Assembly (NCBI GenBank): GCA_031266665.1
Contig: JAISAO010000071.1
Coordinates: forward strand, 1-64,000
DNA length: 64,000 nt
Reading direction: 5' to 3'
DNA from: Propionibacteriaceae bacterium
GTDB lineage: Bacteria; Actinomycetota; Actinomycetes; Propionibacteriales; Propionibacteriaceae
Shown here: piece by piece, positions 16,633-24,679 of the stretch
Layout of the letters: every line of letters starts with the position of its first letter
How positions within the stretch are numbered: position 1 is the stretch's first letter
Translations under genes and position numbers: made by a program
Notes under the pieces: model-generated
What the model saw: the letters and a program-made list of their open reading frames with translations, nothing else
Databases searched by the model: none
Told to the model about the DNA's origin: nothing

Positions 16633-18750
16633 TCAGCTCAGGTGGGACACGACCCAGTCGATGGCGGTCTGGGGCTGGATCGGCCCGGAGTGGTCGCCGG
16701 AGCCTTGGACCTCGTCCGGCGCCGAGGTGCTGGCGGTGTCGAAGAAGCCGTAGGAGACATAGTCCACCAAGTCGTAGACGACGACGTAGGTGATGCCCAG
16801 GAAGGCCTGGCCGGTGCGTTCGCCCGTGGACCGGCTGTAATACCAGCCGTCGTTGGCGCCGTTGCGCAGGTTGACCATGATGACGTAGCGCAACTCGTCC
16901 GGGATCACCGGCAGGTAGCTGGCCGCCACCCCCCGGAAATCCTTCCCGGCCGGGCCGTTGCTGAAGGACGCCTGCCAGTCGCGGCCGGCCACGCCGGTGG
17001 CGAAGTCGACCGCCAGGCCGCCGGTCAGGGCCGGGAGGTTGGCGTTGTACTGATCGGTGGCGCCGAGGATGGCGGTGCCGGCGCGGGCCATGGAGGAGAT
17101 CTTGTCCGCCCGGTATTGGGCCAGCTCGTCGGCCGTCAGGTTGCTGAGGGCTTGGTGGTCGAAGTTGGCCACCGAGACGCCGTTGATGGTCTGGAGGTTC
17201 CCGGGATGGGTCGTCAGCCAGTCCGCCAGCGAGGCCGCCGGCCGGGTCAGCAGTTCTGGTTGCCAAGCGGACGAATACCACAGGTCGGAGCTGGTGCCGA
17301 GGGTCAAACTGGTCACCTGGGAGTCGAGCAGGGGCTGGGGATACCAGCGTGAGAAATCGCCTTTGTCGGCGTTCTCGTCCGGCAGCATGACGGTCAAGTC
17401 GGTCAGGTTGGGGAAATAAGACACCACCCTCAGCCCCTGGTCATAAGGGTTGCCGTAGGCCAGGCTGGTGACCTCGGGCCAGGTCTGGCCCTCTCGGTCG
17501 ATCCAGTCGAGCGGGGCCAACTCCTCGGTGCGCAACTTGGTCAGATTGGCTAGGTCGATGGCGGAAACGTCATCCACCAAGGCGGTGGTGGGAACGGCCA
17601 ACTCGAGGGAGGCGCAGTTCAACGACTGGAGGAAGAAGACGTAGGTAATATCCTCCAGCGCCAGGCGGCAGTCGAGGCCGTCGAGGTGTTCCACCAGGGC
17701 GGCCGAGATCTCCTCGGATCGGCCGTCGTAGTCCACCGCCACGATGGTCTCGTCCTGCTCGATGAAAGCGATCGACCGCCGCTGCTCGGGGGTGAGGTCG
17801 CTCATCAGGTCGATATAAGCCTGGAAACGGGGCGTCAGGGTCGGGCCGGTGCCGGCCGGGTGGACGGCCAGGCCGATTTGGTAGCGCAGCAGATAGGTCG
17901 CCCCGCCGCCGATCAGGAGCACCCCGATCAGGCACAGGCCGACGATCCGCACCAGCCGCTTCCGCTGCCCCGGCTGTCGGGCCGGCTTCGGCTGGCGCTC
18001 CCGCTTCGGCCGTCGGCCCTTGGACGGCGGCTGGGGCTGGTTCGGGGCGGGCGCGTAGAAGGCGCCGGGGCCGGCCGGCGGGAAGGGCTGGGGGCCGTAG
18101 CCGGTCGTCTCCGGCGGGGGCTGGTTCGGGTTTGGCGGGTAGGCGGGTTGGGGGCCGTTGGCTTGGAAGGGCTGGGGGTCGTTGGCCGGGAAGTATTGCG
18201 GGCCGGTGGATTCGGCTGGTCCTGGTGGTGGTTGGTTCGGGGCGGCTTGGAAGGGTTGGGGGCCGTTGGCCGGGAAGTATTGCGGGCCGGTGGATTCGGC
18301 TGGTCCCGGTGGTGGTTGGTTCGGGGCAGGGGGGTAGAAGGCTTCGGGGCCGGCGGCCGGGAAGGATTGGGGGCCGGTCTGGCTGATCTGTCCGGTCTGT
18401 CCGGTCGGCGACTGGGGCTGGTTCGGGGAGGGCGGATAGACGGCTGGATAGGCAGACCGGGGATCGGACGCCGAGAGGTATGGGGGCGGGCCGGAGTTGG
18501 CCGGCCCCGCCCCGGACCCGGCCAAGTCGGCCGCGCCCGGCGGCGGCAGGGGCGGCTCGTATGGGCCCGGCGCGGGCGGGCCGAAGTCGGCTGGTGGTGG
18601 TGGCGGGCCGAAGTCGGCTGGTGGTGGTGGTGGGCCGAAGTCGGCCGGCTGGAAGGGGACGAAGCCTGGCGGCGGCGGTCCCGGTGGCGGGCCGGCCGCG
18701 GGCGGCTGCGGGGTGTATCCCGGGAAGGGTGGCTGATCATTGGTTGACAT
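16633..18750 (-). CDS. Membrane-anchored surface protein of unknown function, paralogue 2
   Basis: 705 residues. The first 250 or so are Pro/Gln/Gly-rich with repeats (PPPADFGPP near 35-60; an 84-bp tandem unit near 130-190), then a basic stretch and one transmembrane helix (IVGLCLIGVLLIGGGATYLL), then an outer domain homologous to the 13348-14820 protein: DLMSDLTPEQRRS, LANLTKLRTEELAPLD, FPNLTDLTVMLPDE, VTSLTLGTSSDLWYS. The paralogues differ mainly in the length of the inner proline-rich tail. Upstream in the same direction is the lipoprotein paralogue at 18766. Function unknown. Confidence 0.75.
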   Translation of the reverse strand: MSTNDQPPFPGYTPQPPAAGPPPGPPPPGFVPFQPADFGPPPPPADFGPPPPPADFGPPAPGPYEPPLPPPGAADLAGSGAGPANSGPPPYLSASDPRSAYPAVYPPSPNQPQSPTGQTGQISQTGPQSFPAAGPEAFYPPAPNQPPPGPAESTGPQYFPANGPQPFQAAPNQPPPGPAESTGPQYFPANDPQPFQANGPQPAYPPNPNQPPPETTGYGPQPFPPAGPGAFYAPAPNQPQPPSKGRRPKRERQPKPARQPGQRKRLVRIVGLCLIGVLLIGGGATYLLRYQIGLAVHPAGTGPTLTPRFQAYIDLMSDLTPEQRRSIAFIEQDETIVAVDYDGRSEEISAALVEHLDGLDCRLALEDITYVFFLQSLNCASLELAVPTTALVDDVSAIDLANLTKLRTEELAPLDWIDREGQTWPEVTSLAYGNPYDQGLRVVSYFPNLTDLTVMLPDENADKGDFSRWYPQPLLDSQVTSLTLGTSSDLWYSSAWQPELLTRPAASLADWLTTHPGNLQTINGVSVANFDHQALSNLTADELAQYRADKISSMARAGTAILGATDQYNANLPALTGGLAVDFATGVAGRDWQASFSNGPAGKDFRGVAASYLPVIPDELRYVIMVNLRNGANDGWYYSRSTGERTGQAFLGITYVVVYDLVDYVSYGFFDTASTSAPDEVQGSGDHSGPIQPQTAIDWVVSHLS
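18186..18353 (-). repeat. 84-bp tandem duplication in a Pro-rich tail
   Basis: Two nearly identical 84-bp units starting at 18186 and 18270 encode a 28-residue repeat containing PAESTGPQYFPAN. The period keeps the frame. Confidence 0.8.
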
Positions 18751-18765
18751 AGCGGCTCTTTTGAC

Positions 18766-19182
18766 TCAGGGGAGGCGGAAGAAAATCAACTCGACGTCAG
18801 TGGTGTCCAATGAAATGAACAAAGCTTCATTATTGAACCAATATGTGCCGGACAGGGGAACGCCGTCCACGGTCTGGACCACTTCGCCCTCGTACGTCAC
18901 CTCGATATGGCCGTCCCGGGTCTTATAGCGCAAGACGTCTTCGCCGGCGGCGTTGCCGTAGATGAGCACCGAGGCTTTGCCGTTGTCGCCGAAGACCAGA
19001 CCGGTGGCGGACAAGTAGGGGTCGGCCGGGGTGTCCAGGTAAAAGTAGTCTTGGTTGTGTTCCAGGCGCCAGCTGCCGACGATTTGCTGATCGACGGCGC
19101 AACCGGACAAGAGCGAGCCGATCAACAGCGCCAAGACGACGGCCGCCGGACCAACGAGGCGGCGGCGGGTGTGGACTGACAT
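18766..19182 (-). CDS. Small lipoprotein, paralogue 2
   Basis: 138 residues from the ATG at 19182, chosen because AGGTG lies 7 bp upstream and a normal signal peptide follows (MSVHTRRRLVG, hydrophobic core, LLSGC lipobox). The open frame continues upstream without a better start. The mature part begins AVDQQIVGSWRLEHNQDYF, the same as paralogue 1, and ends DVELIFFRLP. It pairs with the surface-protein gene at 16633-18750, mirroring the pair at 13348-15365. Role unknown; co-duplication with the membrane partner suggests they work together. Confidence 0.8.
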   Translation of the reverse strand: MSVHTRRRLVGPAAVVLALLIGSLLSGCAVDQQIVGSWRLEHNQDYFYLDTPADPYLSATGLVFGDNGKASVLIYGNAAGEDVLRYKTRDGHIEVTYEGEVVQTVDGVPLSGTYWFNNEALFISLDTTDVELIFFRLP

Positions 19183-19447
19183 ATTGCAACACCTCGTTTC
19201 ACGGTGTCTCAAAGATAGCCCCGACTGGCAATCAAGGCTAACCCGCCGCCCGACCGTCGGGAGGCAACGGGCCGCCCCCAAGCCGCTCGGTGGGGATAGT
19301 CCGATTATAGCCTCCGGGTTGACGCCGCGCCGACGGATCGGGTGAGTCCGCTGGTCAGCTCGGGGGGTTGTCGGGCGGGTGGATCAGTTGGGACTGTCAT
19401 CGACGCCGCCATCGCCACGGTCGACGAGGCCGATTGCGGGACAGTGA
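19183..19447. other. Intergenic region between divergent genes
   Basis: No coding frame I would support. It holds the leader of the minus-strand lipoprotein and the upstream part of the DUF4143 ATPase control region. Confidence 0.5.
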
Positions 19448-19501
19448 GCGTTCTAACGCACGCAGTGGTTGAATTTGGGCTTAGCGTGCATTAGAATGCA
19501 C
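19448..19501 (+). promoter_or_regulatory. Two palindromes upstream of the DUF4143 ATPase
   Basis: GCGTTCTAACGC (19448-19459) and GTGCATTAGAATGCAC (19486-19501) are perfect inverted repeats with two-base centres, related to one another (GTGC-A/G-TT arms). Their centres are exactly 40 bp apart and the second ends 4 bp before the ATG. The arrangement suits two dimers on one DNA face. The regulator is unknown. Confidence 0.65.
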
Positions 19502-19505
19502 AGTC

Positions 19506-20726
19506 ATGGAATTGGTCGACCGGCCGGACTACTTGGCCCGGCTGCGGCGGTGGCGCGACCGGCCAGTCATCAAGGTGGTGACCGGCGTCCGGCGCTGTGG
19601 CAAATCGACCTTGCTGGAGCTCTATCGCCGCGAGCTGGCCGGCGAGGGAGTGCCGGCGGAGCGAATCATCGCCTTGAACCTAGAAGATCTGAGCCTGGGC
19701 GCCTTGACGGCCAGCCATCAGGCGTTGCACGACCACATCGCCGCCCGGCTGGCCCCGGACGGGCCGACCTACGTTTTCTTAGACGAGGTCCAAGCCGTGC
19801 CCAACTTCGAGCGGGCCATCGCCAGCTTGCAGCTACGGCCCGGCGTCGACCTCTACGTGACGGGATCCAACGCCCATATTCTGTCCGGCGACCTGGCGAC
19901 CTTGTTGTCCGGGCGCTATGTCGAGGTGGCGGTCCTGCCGCTGTCCTTGGCCGAGTTCGCCGCCGCCCGCCGGGCGGTCTCCCCCCAGGCCGCGCCCGCC
20001 GACCTGTACGCGGACTATGTCCGTTTCGGCTCCTTCCCCTTCGTCCTCAGCCTCGTGCCCGACGGCGACGCCGTTGACGACTACCTCGGCGGGCTGTTGG
20101 CGACGGTCCTGTTGAAGGACGTGGCGGTGCGCCAGAAAGTGGCCAACGCCCGCCTGTTGCAAGACGTCACCGCCTACCTCTTCCACAACGTGGGCAGCCC
20201 GGTGTCGCTGCGGCGGGTGTCCGACTCGTTGACCTCGTTGGGGCGGCGCCCCTCGCCGCACACGGTCGAGAGCTATCTGACGGGTCTGATCGACGCTTAC
20301 CTGGTCTATCCGGTGGCCCCCTGGGACGTCCGGGGGCTGACCCACCTGGCCATCCCAGACAAGTATTACGTCGTTGATCCGGGGCTGCGGCGGGCCCTCG
20401 TCGGCTACGCCGGAGGTGACAGCGGTCATGTGTTGGAGAATGTCGTCTTCCTGGAGTTGCGGCGCCGCCACTCCCGTGTCCGAGTCGGCCGGACGGGCGG
20501 CCGGGAGATCGATTTCGTGGTCGGCCAGGCCGAGCGGACGGGTTACTTCCAGGTGGCCCAGTCGGTGCGCGACCCTGCCACCTTGGAGCGGGAGCTGGCC
20601 CCACTGCGAGCCATCGACGACCACCATCCGAAACGTCTGCTGACCCTCGACGCCGAGCCGCCCATATCCCACAACGGGATCGTCCAGCTCAACGTCTTGG
20701 ACTGGCTGTTGGGTCGGGAGTCGTAG
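19506..20726 (+). CDS. AAA ATPase of the ATP-binding/DUF4143 family
   Basis: 406 residues. N-terminal P-loop domain: VVTGVRRCGKSTLLELYRRE (Walker A, about 25-44), YVFLDEVQAVPNFERAI (Walker B, about 90-106) and YVTGSNAHILSGDLATLLSG (sensor region). The C-terminal DUF4143-type half has LENVVFLELRRR and a nuclease-like GGREIDFVV. Families of this build are widespread, often laterally moved, and of unclear function; some act with toxins or phage defence. It stands alone and diverges from the lipoprotein gene, with its own palindromic control region. Confidence 0.9.
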   Translation: MELVDRPDYLARLRRWRDRPVIKVVTGVRRCGKSTLLELYRRELAGEGVPAERIIALNLEDLSLGALTASHQALHDHIAARLAPDGPTYVFLDEVQAVPNFERAIASLQLRPGVDLYVTGSNAHILSGDLATLLSGRYVEVAVLPLSLAEFAAARRAVSPQAAPADLYADYVRFGSFPFVLSLVPDGDAVDDYLGGLLATVLLKDVAVRQKVANARLLQDVTAYLFHNVGSPVSLRRVSDSLTSLGRRPSPHTVESYLTGLIDAYLVYPVAPWDVRGLTHLAIPDKYYVVDPGLRRALVGYAGGDSGHVLENVVFLELRRRHSRVRVGRTGGREIDFVVGQAERTGYFQVAQSVRDPATLERELAPLRAIDDHHPKRLLTLDAEPPISHNGIVQLNVLDWLLGRES

Positions 20727-20813
20727 CCCGTCCCAGCCCGCCGCCGGGGCGCGAAGACATCACCCCCTAAGATATCGGGACTGTTGGGCCGCCAGCTCAT
20801 CCATGATGACTGG

Positions 20814-21281
20814 TTATAAGGTTCCCAGGTCGTCACGGAACACCGGCTCGCCCGGAAGCCGCGACACAATATCAGGACCCCGCAAAACCCTCCACTCCTC
20901 ACGCAAATACAAGACGCCGTCCACGCGGCGCATGATGACCTGACCTGTATCGACGAAAAGCACGGCCGAGGCGTCCACCCGGTCGGCCAGTTGGGCGGCC
21001 GACACGAACATCGCAGCCTGGGCCCGCTCGAACTCGTCATAGCTGATTTTATAGTCGACCGCATAGTAAACCTCGGTCGTCAACGGTGCGCCGAGCTCCT
21101 TGGCGTACATTTCTAGGCCCGGTACATACCTGTCCTCGCCGTTGTGGACGCTTACCCTCCACAGGGCGGGCCATTTGACGGGGGCCTCCGACAGGTGCCG
21201 GAGGCCCAAGAGGCCCAGCAACTCCGCCTTCACTTCCGGCGTGGTTTTCGCGGAGTTCAGCCCCAGCGGATAGTTGAACAT
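20814..21281 (-). CDS. Putative immunity protein, copy 1
   Basis: 155 residues, about one-for-one with copy 2 at 21409-21876: MFNYPLGLNSAKTTPEVKAE, LLGLLGLRHLSEAPVKWPAL, AAQLADRVDA and a conserved end LPGEPVFRDDLGTL. I recognise no named family. Position and duplication suggest it neutralises the nuclease tip of the toxin upstream: polymorphic-toxin genes are followed by immunity genes, and orphan toxin tips carry their own copy. A GGGAGG Shine-Dalgarno precedes the ATG, as in copy 2. GC content is lower than in surrounding metabolic genes. Confidence 0.6.
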   Translation of the reverse strand: MFNYPLGLNSAKTTPEVKAELLGLLGLRHLSEAPVKWPALWRVSVHNGEDRYVPGLEMYAKELGAPLTTEVYYAVDYKISYDEFERAQAAMFVSAAQLADRVDASAVLFVDTGQVIMRRVDGVLYLREEWRVLRGPDIVSRLPGEPVFRDDLGTL

Positions 21282-21300
21282 GTTTCCTCCCAGGTCGTTG

Positions 21301-21408
21301 TCATGGCCATATCCTCACGATCTGGCCAGCTTTGATGGCGATCACTTCCACAAACCCGAAAAGCGGCCACTCCCCCAACTGAGCCGCCAGTTTATTTGTG
21401 GTGACCGG
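21301..21408 (-). pseudogene. Orphan toxin C-terminal tip
   Basis: The minus strand encodes LAAQLGEWPLFGF followed by VEVIAIKAGQIVRIWP and a stop, the exact end of the large toxin at 21890. It directly follows the stop of immunity copy 2 and has no start codon of its own. The order toxin, immunity, orphan tip, immunity is typical of polymorphic-toxin loci. Confidence 0.8.
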
Positions 21409-21876
21409 TCAGATGGTCCCCAGGTCATCGCGGAACACCGGTTCGCCCGGCAGCCGCGCCACAACATCCGGCCCCCTCAACGCCCTCCAGTCATCACGCA
21501 AATATAGCACCCCCCCCATGCGGCGCATGATGACCGGACCAGTATCGGAAGAAAGCGTGGCCACGGCGTTCACCCGGTCGGCCAACTGGGCGGCCGACAC
21601 AAGCATCGTAACCCGAGCCCGCTCGATCTCGTCATCGTCGGCTTCATGGTTAAGCGCATAGCTAATCTTGGTCGTCACCGGGACCCCTAGCTCATCCGTG
21701 TACATTTCTCGGGTCGGCTCGTTCAGGCCATCGCTGTCGTAAACGCTTATCCCCCACAGGGCGGGCCACCTGACGGTGGCCTCCGACAGGTGCCGGAGGC
21801 CCAAGAGGCCCAGCAACTCCGCTTTTACCTCCGGCGTGGTCCTCGCGGAGTTCAGCACCAGCGGATGGTTGAACAT
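21409..21876 (-). CDS. Putative immunity protein, copy 2 (cognate of the full toxin)
   Basis: 155 residues, homologous throughout to copy 1; they diverge most in the middle (residues 40-90), where specificity may lie. Its AAGGGAGG Shine-Dalgarno overlaps the toxin stop and its start is 14 bp downstream, so the two are probably translationally coupled. A run of eight C (21510-21517; eight G on the coding strand, in MRRMGGVLYLR) is absent from copy 1 and would be a site for frameshifts. Immunity function is inferred from position only. Confidence 0.65.
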   Translation of the reverse strand: MFNHPLVLNSARTTPEVKAELLGLLGLRHLSEATVRWPALWGISVYDSDGLNEPTREMYTDELGVPVTTKISYALNHEADDDEIERARVTMLVSAAQLADRVNAVATLSSDTGPVIMRRMGGVLYLRDDWRALRGPDVVARLPGEPVFRDDLGTI

Positions 21877-21889
21877 GTTTCCTCCCTTG

Positions 21890-23974
21890 TCATGGCCATA
21901 TCCTCACGATCTGACCGGCTTTGATAGCGATCACTTCCACGAGCCCGGGCCGATCCCAGGCTTTTAGCTCGGCCGCCACCTGCTCCGCAGTGGCCGTGGT
22001 GTCGTCAAGGTTCAAAACGACCCGACTCGTCTGTCCCTCTTCAACCTTTTCCATTATACGGGAAGCGATGTTCCTCAAATTGTCGGTATTCGGCGCGCAG
22101 CAGTCGAATATCCTGCCCTCGATGAGATAGTCGGGATTCTTCAACCCCGGCACCTCCGGCTTCTGCTCTATATTAAACCCGGCGTCCGCCAGGGTTCGCG
22201 CGGACTCATTCTCCCGGGTCAAAGACCGAACCGTGCTGTCATCGTCTTTCGGCGAGATTTTAGCGGGTCGTCCGGTTGGGACGCCGCTTTTCGGGCCGGT
22301 CGGCTCGGTCAGTTTGATCTTCGGTTCGACGGTTTTGTAGCCGATTCTGGCGGCTATTTCTTCGGCGGCTTTGAGGTCGTTTTGGGTGATGACGACGCCG
22401 TCGCGGGTGATGTTGTCGCCGTTTCTGAGGGCTTGGATCTCGTCGGGTTTCAGGCGCACCCAGCGGGTGGCGCCGCCGATGGTGATGGGGATGACGGCTA
22501 GGGCTAGGCCGAACAGGCCTTGGACGATCTCGCCCTCGCCCAGGTAGGCGACCGCGTTGGTCAGGGCGACGGCGGTGTCGGCGGCGGACAACGCGGCTAT
22601 GACCACGGGCGCGGCCGTGCCGGCGGTGGCGGCCAAGGACGCCACCATTATGACTATGCCCAAGCTCTGCAGAAGCTCATGCTTGTGCTTGTCCCACCAC
22701 GACAAATGGTCATACACGACCTGCTGGCGGGCGAGATGCTCGGCGGCGTTGGCCACGTCGGCGGCGAACCGCTCGACCGTGCCCTCCTGGTAGGCGTCGG
22801 ACGGCCTGTTCCGGCCATCGGCCGGTTCGGCTTGGGCGCTCTGTTGTAATCCCCAGGCGACTGTGGTGGCGGCGGCTTGGCCGAACCAGTAGCCGCTGGC
22901 CTGGTCGAAGCCGTACTCCAGCATCAGGTATTCCAGGCGGGAGTCGATCTGGGCTGTGCCGGGGTCGGCGTGCTGCCCGTCCGGGTAGTCGTAGCCGGGC
23001 AGGTCGACCGGCGTGGTCCCGTTGCCCTGGAAATAGTTCAGCATCCAAGCCGGGCTGTAGTCCGCAGCCGACTGGAAGACCCCGGCCATCGGGTCCACCA
23101 CCGGCGGCTGACAGCCCAGATCCTCGTTGAAACGGGGGTCGATGACCGGGGTGCCGCCGGGGATCTGCCAGGCCGCGGCGTCCGGCTTCCCGTCGTTGTA
23201 CAAGATCGCGTCGGACACGCCGGTCAAAAACTCGTCCGGCCAAGACCCCCGGCCGATCACCATCGACAACAACGCCGCCGAGGGAGCGGCGGCCGAGTCT
23301 CGGATGACACCCTGCCACTGGCCGGTGAGGGCCGCCAACCGGTCGGGGGGCAGACTGCGGGCGGCCAGGCTCAACGTCGCCCCCAAGTCGTCCAACAAGT
23401 GGCCGTAGTCGGCGTCGAAGGCCTCCAGGTCGGACGGCTCGGCGGCGCCCAAGCCGATATTGACATCCAACTGGTTGCGGCGCGTGTTCAAACCGTTCAA
23501 CAGTTGGGCCAGCCGCCCGGGACCCAGGCGGGCCTGCAAGGCCAGGGCGAATCCGGGGTCGCCGCTGTTGGCGTCGAGCAGGTCCAACAGCTCCTGCGGG
23601 ACCGTCCCGTCCCCCGTGCCGCCCAGAGTGTTGGCGTCGAGGCACTGTTGGATCAAGACGGCGGCCCGGCGGGCGTCGTCGTCGCTCAGGAACACCGTGT
23701 CGTCGAACGTCACTTGGCGTAACGACTCCCCGGGGCGGGAGTCGGCGATCTCGCGCGCCAGGTCGAGACGCTGCTGGCACTCCCGCGCCAGCTCGCGCAG
23801 CCGCCACACGCGCTGGCCGTCATACGTCCAGTCCGGCAGCCGGTCCGACGACAAGCCCACGTCGTTCAAATAATTGGCCAGCCGGCCGGCCGCCTCCGGA
23901 GCCTCTTCGACGGCCCGGTTCAACCGGTTCACGACGTCTTGCAGCGCGTCGATGTTGATGGACTGCTCGGCCAC
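21890..23974 (-). CDS. Polymorphic toxin with CdiA-type tRNase-like tip, likely T7SS-exported
   Basis: 694 residues from a GTG. The N-terminal part is helical (NIDALQDVVNRLNRAVEEAP, then LARECQQRLDLAREIADSRP), resembling WXG/LXG delivery domains; the middle (about 435-515) is hydrophobic; and the last 110 residues contain RENESARTLADAGFNIEQKP, KNPDYLIEGRIFDCCAP and SRVVLNL, the pattern of the CdiA C-terminal tRNA-nuclease family (PD-(D/E)XK-like). No Sec signal peptide is visible, so export through the adjacent type VII-like system is plausible. The small gene at 23987 precedes it and putative immunity follows. A near-identical N-terminal half recurs at 63412-64000 on the other strand. Confidence 0.8.
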   Translation of the reverse strand: MAEQSINIDALQDVVNRLNRAVEEAPEAAGRLANYLNDVGLSSDRLPDWTYDGQRVWRLRELARECQQRLDLAREIADSRPGESLRQVTFDDTVFLSDDDARRAAVLIQQCLDANTLGGTGDGTVPQELLDLLDANSGDPGFALALQARLGPGRLAQLLNGLNTRRNQLDVNIGLGAAEPSDLEAFDADYGHLLDDLGATLSLAARSLPPDRLAALTGQWQGVIRDSAAAPSAALLSMVIGRGSWPDEFLTGVSDAILYNDGKPDAAAWQIPGGTPVIDPRFNEDLGCQPPVVDPMAGVFQSAADYSPAWMLNYFQGNGTTPVDLPGYDYPDGQHADPGTAQIDSRLEYLMLEYGFDQASGYWFGQAAATTVAWGLQQSAQAEPADGRNRPSDAYQEGTVERFAADVANAAEHLARQQVVYDHLSWWDKHKHELLQSLGIVIMVASLAATAGTAAPVVIAALSAADTAVALTNAVAYLGEGEIVQGLFGLALAVIPITIGGATRWVRLKPDEIQALRNGDNITRDGVVITQNDLKAAEEIAARIGYKTVEPKIKLTEPTGPKSGVPTGRPAKISPKDDDSTVRSLTRENESARTLADAGFNIEQKPEVPGLKNPDYLIEGRIFDCCAPNTDNLRNIASRIMEKVEEGQTSRVVLNLDDTTATAEQVAAELKAWDRPGLVEVIAIKAGQIVRIWP

Positions 23975-23986
23975 GGCGAAACCCTC

Positions 23987-24280
23987 TCACCAGCGGGTCC
24001 AGCGGGACCGCCACTCGGAGACGTCGACCATCTCCGGCTGCGCCCGGACAACATCCGCGAACAAGTCGTCCACCTCCTGGGCCGCCGCGTGGGCGGACCA
24101 CCTCAGGTCATACAACTCGGCGTAGACCTGGCGCGCCCTGGGGCTGACCCACGCGGGTGCCCCGAAAACCCGCAACACCGAGGCCAACGCCGCCGACAAC
24201 ACATCCTCGTCGGCCTCGGAGGCCCACCGCCGCGACACCACACCCTGCCGATAAAGATTCAACAACTCAGTCACAGCCAT
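23987..24280 (-). CDS. Small partner protein of the polymorphic toxin
   Basis: 97 residues from the ATG at 24280, chosen because GGAGGG lies just upstream on the coding strand. Sequence: VTELLNLYRQGVVSRRWASE ... LRVFGAPAWVSPRARQVYAE ... AAAQEVDDLFADVV. No family recognised. It is the first gene of the toxin operon, 12 bp before the toxin, and recurs before the second toxin copy at 63109 (there with a stop codon). The position of a small alpha-helical protein before a WXG/LXG-type toxin matches T7SS targeting partners; that role is inference. Confidence 0.7.
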   Translation of the reverse strand: MAVTELLNLYRQGVVSRRWASEADEDVLSAALASVLRVFGAPAWVSPRARQVYAELYDLRWSAHAAAQEVDDLFADVVRAQPEMVDVSEWRSRWTRW

Positions 24281-24540
24281 ACCCTCCAGTCGCCGTTTCG
24301 GAGTCTCGGCCAACCCGCCCACTGGTCCTTCTTGGGGGCAGTGTACCCATCCTCACGGGCCGAGTCGGACGGACAGCGCGCCGGCCGGCCTACTCATTCC
24401 CGGATCGATCAGCCGTCACGATGTGGGGCAGGTCGTGGGCGGGAGGCTCTGGTCGCTCAGGCCAAGGGCCGTCTGGAGCGCCTGGGGCGGCGAGGCGAGT
24501 GCTGGGGTCGGCGACCGGGGACGGGGCGGGGGTGGTCGGG
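24281..24540. other. Divergent intergenic region, no gene
   Basis: Between the minus-strand toxin operon and the plus-strand T7SS operon. I see no convincing coding frame; the downstream end leads into a palindrome and a -10 element. Confidence 0.5.
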
Positions 24541-24587
24541 TGGGGGTTTATCCCCATGGATTGGACTGTCGATGATCTGTTTATAAT
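24541..24587 (+). promoter_or_regulatory. Palindrome plus promoter of the T7SS/surface-protein operon
   Basis: TGGGGGTTTATCCCCA (24541-24556) is followed by TTGGAC (24561-24566) and a perfect TATAAT (24582-24587). The spacer of 15 bp is short, so the -35 assignment is tentative. The palindrome matches those before the membrane-protein genes at 52394-57831. Transcription would start near 24595, about 85 bp before the first start codon. Confidence 0.65.
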
Positions 24588-24679
24588 CGCCTTCGGCGTC
24601 CGTCGGGTGACGGGGCGTCGCTGTCTCGGCCGGGCTCCCGGCCGGGGTCTTCGGTAGTTCTTCGTGGCGTCGAAAGCGG

